Shown piece by piece: positions 60,503 to 64,000 of a stretch of DNA of 64,000 nt. Position numbers and translations under genes: made by a program. This stretch comes from a virus, in IMG/VR virus record IMGVR_UViG_3300011113_000784, positions 1 to 64,000 of that record; one strand, given 5' to 3'. Position 1 is the first letter of the stretch; each line of letters starts with the position of its first letter. The notes under the pieces were generated by a model. The model ran no database searches, had not been told where the DNA came from, and saw only the letters and a program-made list of their open reading frames with translations.

Positions 60503-61631
60503 ATTCATTAAAAAAGAAACAAATAGAAAAATATTATTTAACGAGTTATCGTTTAATAAACATATTTTCAATGAGGAAAAAGATTTCCAAAAAAAGCTAT
60601 TTTATCTTTCATTTGGTGAATTCGGTTGTGAAACATTATTGCCATCATTTTTGATTCCAAGAGTTAATAATAATTTCCCTGAATACAGAAAGATAATTGT
60701 CGGATGGAGCAATAGGGAGTATTTTTATCGTGAGTTGTGTGATGAATATTGGGAATTAGACTCTAAGTACATGTCTTTGAAAGATTATTCATATGCTTTT
60801 GAAAGCACTGCTGTTGAAATTTTAAGTATTTATAAAAGACTTAGTCCTCTTGGCGTTGTAATCGATGGCACAAAGATTGGTAAATTGTGTGTTAGGGCTA
60901 AATGTAAAAAATGTGCTTTTGAATTTGAAGTTGATCGTGGAGATATTTATTGTCCAAAATGTTATTCAGATAATATTGAAAAGTCTTTGTTTCAAGGATC
61001 AAAAATTTATAGAAAGTACGCTGTTCCTTTACCACATATTAGCAAAAAATATGAAGATTTTGCCAATAATTATGTTCCAGAAAATACTGTTGCATTGTTT
61101 GCTAGAAATAGAAAAACATATAAAAGGAATTTGACTGTTAATCATTATGAAAAACTGATAAACATGATAACATCTTTAGGTTATAATATTGTTTTGCTTG
61201 GGGAAAATGTTTCTTCTTATAATTTGAAAAATGATAAAATAATTAATTTTATGGATCATCAATTAGCTGGCAATTTGGAAGCTGCTTTTGCAATTGTTAA
61301 TCGTTGTGTTTTTTCTTTGCAATTTTTTACAGCTTCAAGTCGAATTAGTAGTATGTTAGGAAAACCTTTTATTTTATTCGAATCAATTGATCAAATATAT
61401 GGAAGAGGTCAAGAGGGAATGAGATTATCTTTGATGACAAAAAACTATAATAATAAGAAGATAGTATTAGCTAATTTTTTAGATGTTTTTGAAAATACAG
61501 ACGAATCAATTGAATTAGCTAGAAAGGCTATACATGAATTGATCGTAGAGAACAATGCTAATGATTTGTTTTTGCGACCAAGTGCGTATGCCTCTTCAAT
61601 ACAAGAAAGCAGCATGAAAAGATTATGGTAA
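60492..61631 (+). CDS. GT9-like glycosyltransferase with zinc-ribbon insert
   Basis: This 379-residue protein has the GT-B layout of ADP-heptose-type glycosyltransferases: an N-terminal Rossmann part (FGEFGCETLLPSFLIPRV) and a C-terminal part with NHYEKLINMITSLGYNIVLL, NLEAAFAIVNRC and SRISSMLGKPFILFES. Between them (about 137-158) CKKC and CPKC form a zinc ribbon not usual in the family. The start is GTG 60492, overlapping the upstream zinc-ribbon gene by 11 bases. It could use the HldE-like product. Confidence 0.6.
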   Translation: MPLKFIKKETNRKILFNELSFNKHIFNEEKDFQKKLFYLSFGEFGCETLLPSFLIPRVNNNFPEYRKIIVGWSNREYFYRELCDEYWELDSKYMSLKDYSYAFESTAVEILSIYKRLSPLGVVIDGTKIGKLCVRAKCKKCAFEFEVDRGDIYCPKCYSDNIEKSLFQGSKIYRKYAVPLPHISKKYEDFANNYVPENTVALFARNRKTYKRNLTVNHYEKLINMITSLGYNIVLLGENVSSYNLKNDKIINFMDHQLAGNLEAAFAIVNRCVFSLQFFTASSRISSMLGKPFILFESIDQIYGRGQEGMRLSLMTKNYNNKKIVLANFLDVFENTDESIELARKAIHELIVENNANDLFLRPSAYASSIQESSMKRLW

Positions 61632-62770
61632 CACAAATTGATATCAAAGAAATTATTGAATCTGCCGCAGTTAGAGGTGATTTCAATAGAGAAAAGTTTG
61701 ATTCTAAAAACATACCTGACAATATGCAAAAAATTATTGTTATGCCAATATTTGGTGACATTAATCATGTGATTGTATTTGCCAATTTTATTTTTCCAAC
61801 TATTAGGAATGACATTAATCTAAAAGATAAATACATTATCATTGTTACTTGGAAGGGATTCTCAAAGTTCTTTGCTGATGCTGATGAAGTATGGTCTATT
61901 AAAAGCAATGAAAACATTGACAGGTTCTATGAGAAAAGCGAAGGATTTTTTAATAAATCTGAAATGTTAAATGTGGTATACAGAAGTCTCAACGAATTTT
62001 TTAGAAATGTAATTGATCCAGCAAAATTCTCCAATCAATTTCATTTTGGATTCAAAAAAGATAACATTAAGAATAAAAATGTTGAAATAATTAAAAATAA
62101 ACTGCCAAATCTTAATTATTTGAATCAAGCAATTCTCAATCAAATCAATAGTCTCGGTGATAAAAAAGTTTTTATAACTCCATTTAAATTCTTACGACAA
62201 TGGAACTTAGGAAAAGTTAATAATTATAAATTGTCTTCAACATTTTATATTAATGTAATTGATTCTTTAATAAAAAGAGATTATAAGTGTGTAGTAATTA
62301 AGAATTATTTAACTTTTGATGTATCAAATAATTATTTGAATAATCCTAATGTTGTTTTTGTGCAAGAAGATGATTGGTTCATGGTGATGGCATACATGCT
62401 TGCAACTAAAATGTATGTTGATTTGTTTTGTGGTTTGAATTCTCTAGCTATTTATTGTGGTTGTCCCAGTGTAACAGTGACTGAGAGGAATATGTATATT
62501 TCATCTAATCATAAAGAGATAGAAATGTGCATGAGTAATAAAATATTTGATCATAAAGTCTTTTCATTTTTTGAGTTAAATTACAATTTACTTGATAAAA
62601 AATTGTTTTTCATAGATAAATTAATTTGTCAAATTGAGGAAGCTAGTTCGAATAAGATTGATTTTGTTGAATCAAGATACAATATTGATCTTAATGCTGC
62701 TGTTGTTGAAAAAACAAAAAAGTTGCAGCCTAGATTTATTGGTTTGAATAAAAAGGTAATTGAGGATTAA
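61625..62770 (+). CDS. GT9-like glycosyltransferase-like protein
   Basis: This 381-residue protein resembles its upstream neighbour in length and layout: IIVMPIFGDINHVIVFANFI near the N-terminus, GDKKVFITPFKFLRQWN, VQEDDWFMVMAYMLATKMYV and GLNSLAIYCGCPSVTVTERN at the C-terminal nucleotide-sugar site. It overlaps the first gene by seven bases. Probably both glycosylate the same target. The family call is by pattern. Confidence 0.5.
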   Translation: MVTQIDIKEIIESAAVRGDFNREKFDSKNIPDNMQKIIVMPIFGDINHVIVFANFIFPTIRNDINLKDKYIIIVTWKGFSKFFADADEVWSIKSNENIDRFYEKSEGFFNKSEMLNVVYRSLNEFFRNVIDPAKFSNQFHFGFKKDNIKNKNVEIIKNKLPNLNYLNQAILNQINSLGDKKVFITPFKFLRQWNLGKVNNYKLSSTFYINVIDSLIKRDYKCVVIKNYLTFDVSNNYLNNPNVVFVQEDDWFMVMAYMLATKMYVDLFCGLNSLAIYCGCPSVTVTERNMYISSNHKEIEMCMSNKIFDHKVFSFFELNYNLLDKKLFFIDKLICQIEEASSNKIDFVESRYNIDLNAAVVEKTKKLQPRFIGLNKKVIED

Positions 62771-62773
62771 AAT

Positions 62774-63049
62774 ATGTCACGCAAGGCTAATGTTAGGGTT
62801 GTTTCAAAAGATAACGGTTATGATGATAACAGAGAGAAATCATTTAAATCTCTTCTTAGTGCATTTCGTCAAGCTGTAAACAAGGCTGGCATTTTGAGAG
62901 AGTATAGGCTTCGTGAATCTTATGAAAGTCCTGCTCAAAGAAGAAGGCGTAAGGAAAGAGAAAAAGAAGCTACTATTCTTAAAAATCAAATGCGTGAGAG
63001 TTTTCCTGTTAAAAAGAAAGAAAAGCCATGTCCGAAAAACAAAAAGTAA
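62774..63049 (+). CDS. rpsU: Ribosomal protein bS21
   Basis: This 91-residue protein shows the bS21 pattern: VRVVSKDNGYDDNREKSFKS, LLSAFRQAVNKAGILREYRL and RESYESPAQRRRRKEREKEA, with long basic helices. bS21 joins the 30S platform near the anti-Shine-Dalgarno site; phage copies may favour phage mRNAs. Host bS21 is about 70 residues; this one has a short N-terminal and a Lys/Pro C-terminal extension. It overlaps the next gene by 22 bases. Confidence 0.8.
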   Translation: MSRKANVRVVSKDNGYDDNREKSFKSLLSAFRQAVNKAGILREYRLRESYESPAQRRRRKEREKEATILKNQMRESFPVKKKEKPCPKNKK

Positions 63050-63339
63050 TTACTTTTGGCGTACCTGAATCCTTTTACCAAAAGGTAAATGATGCAGCCC
63101 TTTCAAGGGGTCAAAAAATTTCTGACTACATGAAGAAATTTGTTAATGATTATTTCAATGACGACATGACAGTTTCAAGAATTGTTTTGGATGTTCCTAG
63201 GGACAAGCGTGGTGACAAAGCTTATTTGAAAGCTTGGTTCAAACAAAAATCTGATTATTTAGTTGAGCATTTTTATCAACAATATCAAAACGAACAAAGT
63301 CCAAATAATACTCCAACGGCACATGAGGATGTGGGCTAA
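63028..63339 (+). CDS. Ribbon-helix-helix-like protein
   Basis: This 103-residue protein opens with KVITFGVPESFYQKVNDAAL then SRGQKISDYMKKFVNDYF, the strand-helix-helix spacing of ribbon-helix-helix DNA-binding proteins. The C-terminal half is helical and acidic. It may regulate transcription of this operon. Confidence 0.5.
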   Translation: MSEKQKVITFGVPESFYQKVNDAALSRGQKISDYMKKFVNDYFNDDMTVSRIVLDVPRDKRGDKAYLKAWFKQKSDYLVEHFYQQYQNEQSPNNTPTAHEDVG

Positions 63340-63593
63340 TGCCTCTTAGTTTAGCTCAAGTTTATGATATTTGTTTGGCAACAGATCCAGATGGCAAATG
63401 TTGTCGTTATCTGTCTCAAGATGGTCAAGGTTCTGATTATCATTGTTTAAAAAAATCAAAATTTAAAAAAGAAATAGATGAAGAGACAAGTAGCGGTGTT
63501 TTTAAAGGATTGAAAATTCCACAAGGTGATAATTGCGAAGGTTATCCTATTTTTTCTCATTTAGTTGTAGGATATGACATAAAAAATCCTTGA
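63339..63593 (+). CDS. Cys-containing small hypothetical protein
   Basis: This 84-residue protein has Cys at GKCCRYLS, YHCLKK and DNCEGY, which could form a metal or disulfide site. It overlaps the preceding stop by one base. No family is recognised. Confidence 0.45.
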   Translation: MPLSLAQVYDICLATDPDGKCCRYLSQDGQGSDYHCLKKSKFKKEIDEETSSGVFKGLKIPQGDNCEGYPIFSHLVVGYDIKNP

Positions 63594-63617
63594 CTTCGAA
63601 AATTTTCTTGTTAAACT
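63590..63617 (+). promoter_or_regulatory. Sigma-70-like promoter
   Basis: TTGACT, 16 bases and TAAACT, upstream of the gene starting at 63658, which has GAGGG as ribosome-binding site. Confidence 0.5.
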
Positions 63618-63657
63618 TCGGCAGTTATGAAGCGAATGGATTTGCGAGGGCTTTAGC

Positions 63658-64000
63658 ATGATGCACAGTCTCAAAAATGTGATGGTTATTGATTGCCAAG
63701 ATGATGTGGAATTCTATGCCGAAGGCAATTATTTAGAAGAAATGTTTGACAAAGTTTTTTTAAATTTAAACGATAGCGATGGAATTCCATTAAAAGGAAG
63801 AGCAAAATATAAAAATAATTTCAATGATATTCTTGAAAAGTGTAATATAGAAAATTCTATAGATTTGGTTTACAAACTTTTAAACAAACATGTTTCCAAG
63901 CAAGATGATGGATATTATGTGGATAATGATGAATCGGTTCCTTCTCCTGATGTATTAAAAGTTCTTGAATTTTTAAGTCATTTGCATGACAAGAAGATTC
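63658..64000 (+). CDS. Hypothetical protein (3' truncated)
   Basis: An open frame from ATG 63658 (MMHSLKNVMVIDCQDDVEFY ...) runs off the window end. It is acidic and mixed alpha/beta; about 114 residues are visible. No family is recognised. Confidence 0.5.
   Translation, partial: MMHSLKNVMVIDCQDDVEFYAEGNYLEEMFDKVFLNLNDSDGIPLKGRAKYKNNFNDILEKCNIENSIDLVYKLLNKHVSKQDDGYYVDNDESVPSPDVLKVLEFLSHLHDKKI

Overview
The window is AT-rich, densely packed virus DNA and looks like part of the genome of a large tailed phage with a contractile tail (T4-superfamily-like, probably jumbo-sized). The evidence is a set of T4-type genes: tail tube (gp19-like), baseplate or tail-assembly protein (gp26-like), late sigma (gp55-like), SbcC/SbcD recombination nuclease (gp46/gp47), UvsW helicase, DnaB-type helicase (gp41), single-strand binding protein (gp32) and UvsX recombinase. 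Genes overlap or abut, starts are mixed (ATG, GTG, TTG and probably one ATT), and many small proteins are unrecognisable. I saw no tRNA or rRNA genes. The host cannot be named from this sequence; it must use sigma-70-like promoters (several TTGACA-N16/17-TATAAT matches) and supply cobalamin for a class II ribonucleotide reductase.

Layout. 1-6.3 kb: two tail tube paralogues, a late sigma-like gene, small zinc and membrane proteins, and a gp26-like gene with a probable -1 frameshift extension. 6.3-9 kb: MoxR-type AAA ATPase plus a DUF2201 metallopeptidase/VWA protein. 9-12.4 kb (minus strand): resolvase-like nuclease, glutamine amidotransferase, sulfotransferase-like and glycosyltransferase genes. 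12.4-12.6 kb: three tandem repeats. 12.6-18.3 kb (minus): class II RNR, SbcC, SbcD. 18.3-23.4 kb: UvsW among small, often divergent genes. 23.5-23.9 kb: strongly folded non-coding element at a divergence point. 23.9-33.4 kb: replication and recombination block (PolA-like polymerase, DnaB helicase, dCMP deaminase, SSB, UvsX). 33.5-40.7 kb: glycosyltransferase-like protein, Ski2-like helicase, nucleases, dNMP kinase, small tagged proteins, ThyX. 40.8-46.9 kb: exported proteins with a papain-like protease, internal-protein-like genes, HldE-type sugar enzyme. 48.3-53.9 kb: PrkA-YeaH-SpoVR module. 54.4-58.6 kb: a DnaE (PolIII alpha) replicase split into two genes. 58.6-64 kb: hypothetical genes, two GT9-like glycosyltransferases, ribosomal protein bS21, and a truncated gene.

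How the genes work together. RNR, dCMP deaminase, ThyX and dNMP kinase feed nucleotides to a replisome of split DnaE, DnaB and SSB; UvsX, UvsW, SbcCD and resolvase-like nucleases give T4-style recombination-dependent replication. The late sigma-like protein would read TATAAATA-like boxes. Such boxes lie only 3-5 bases upstream of many start codons that lack a Shine-Dalgarno sequence, often between divergent genes. About ten small proteins share an N-terminal peptide like the T4 capsid-targeting sequence (M-K-T/S-F-x-E/Q-F-I-x-E), suggesting a set of proteins packed in the head and injected with the DNA. HldE plus several glycosyltransferases suggest phage-encoded sugar modification; bS21 and PrkA-YeaH-SpoVR suggest manipulation of host translation and stress physiology.

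The least expected items are the split DnaE with a duplicated palm segment, the capsid-targeting-like protein set with its apparent leaderless late promoters, the PrkA-YeaH-SpoVR operon, the folded element at 23.5-23.9 kb, and the frameshift site in the gp26-like gene.
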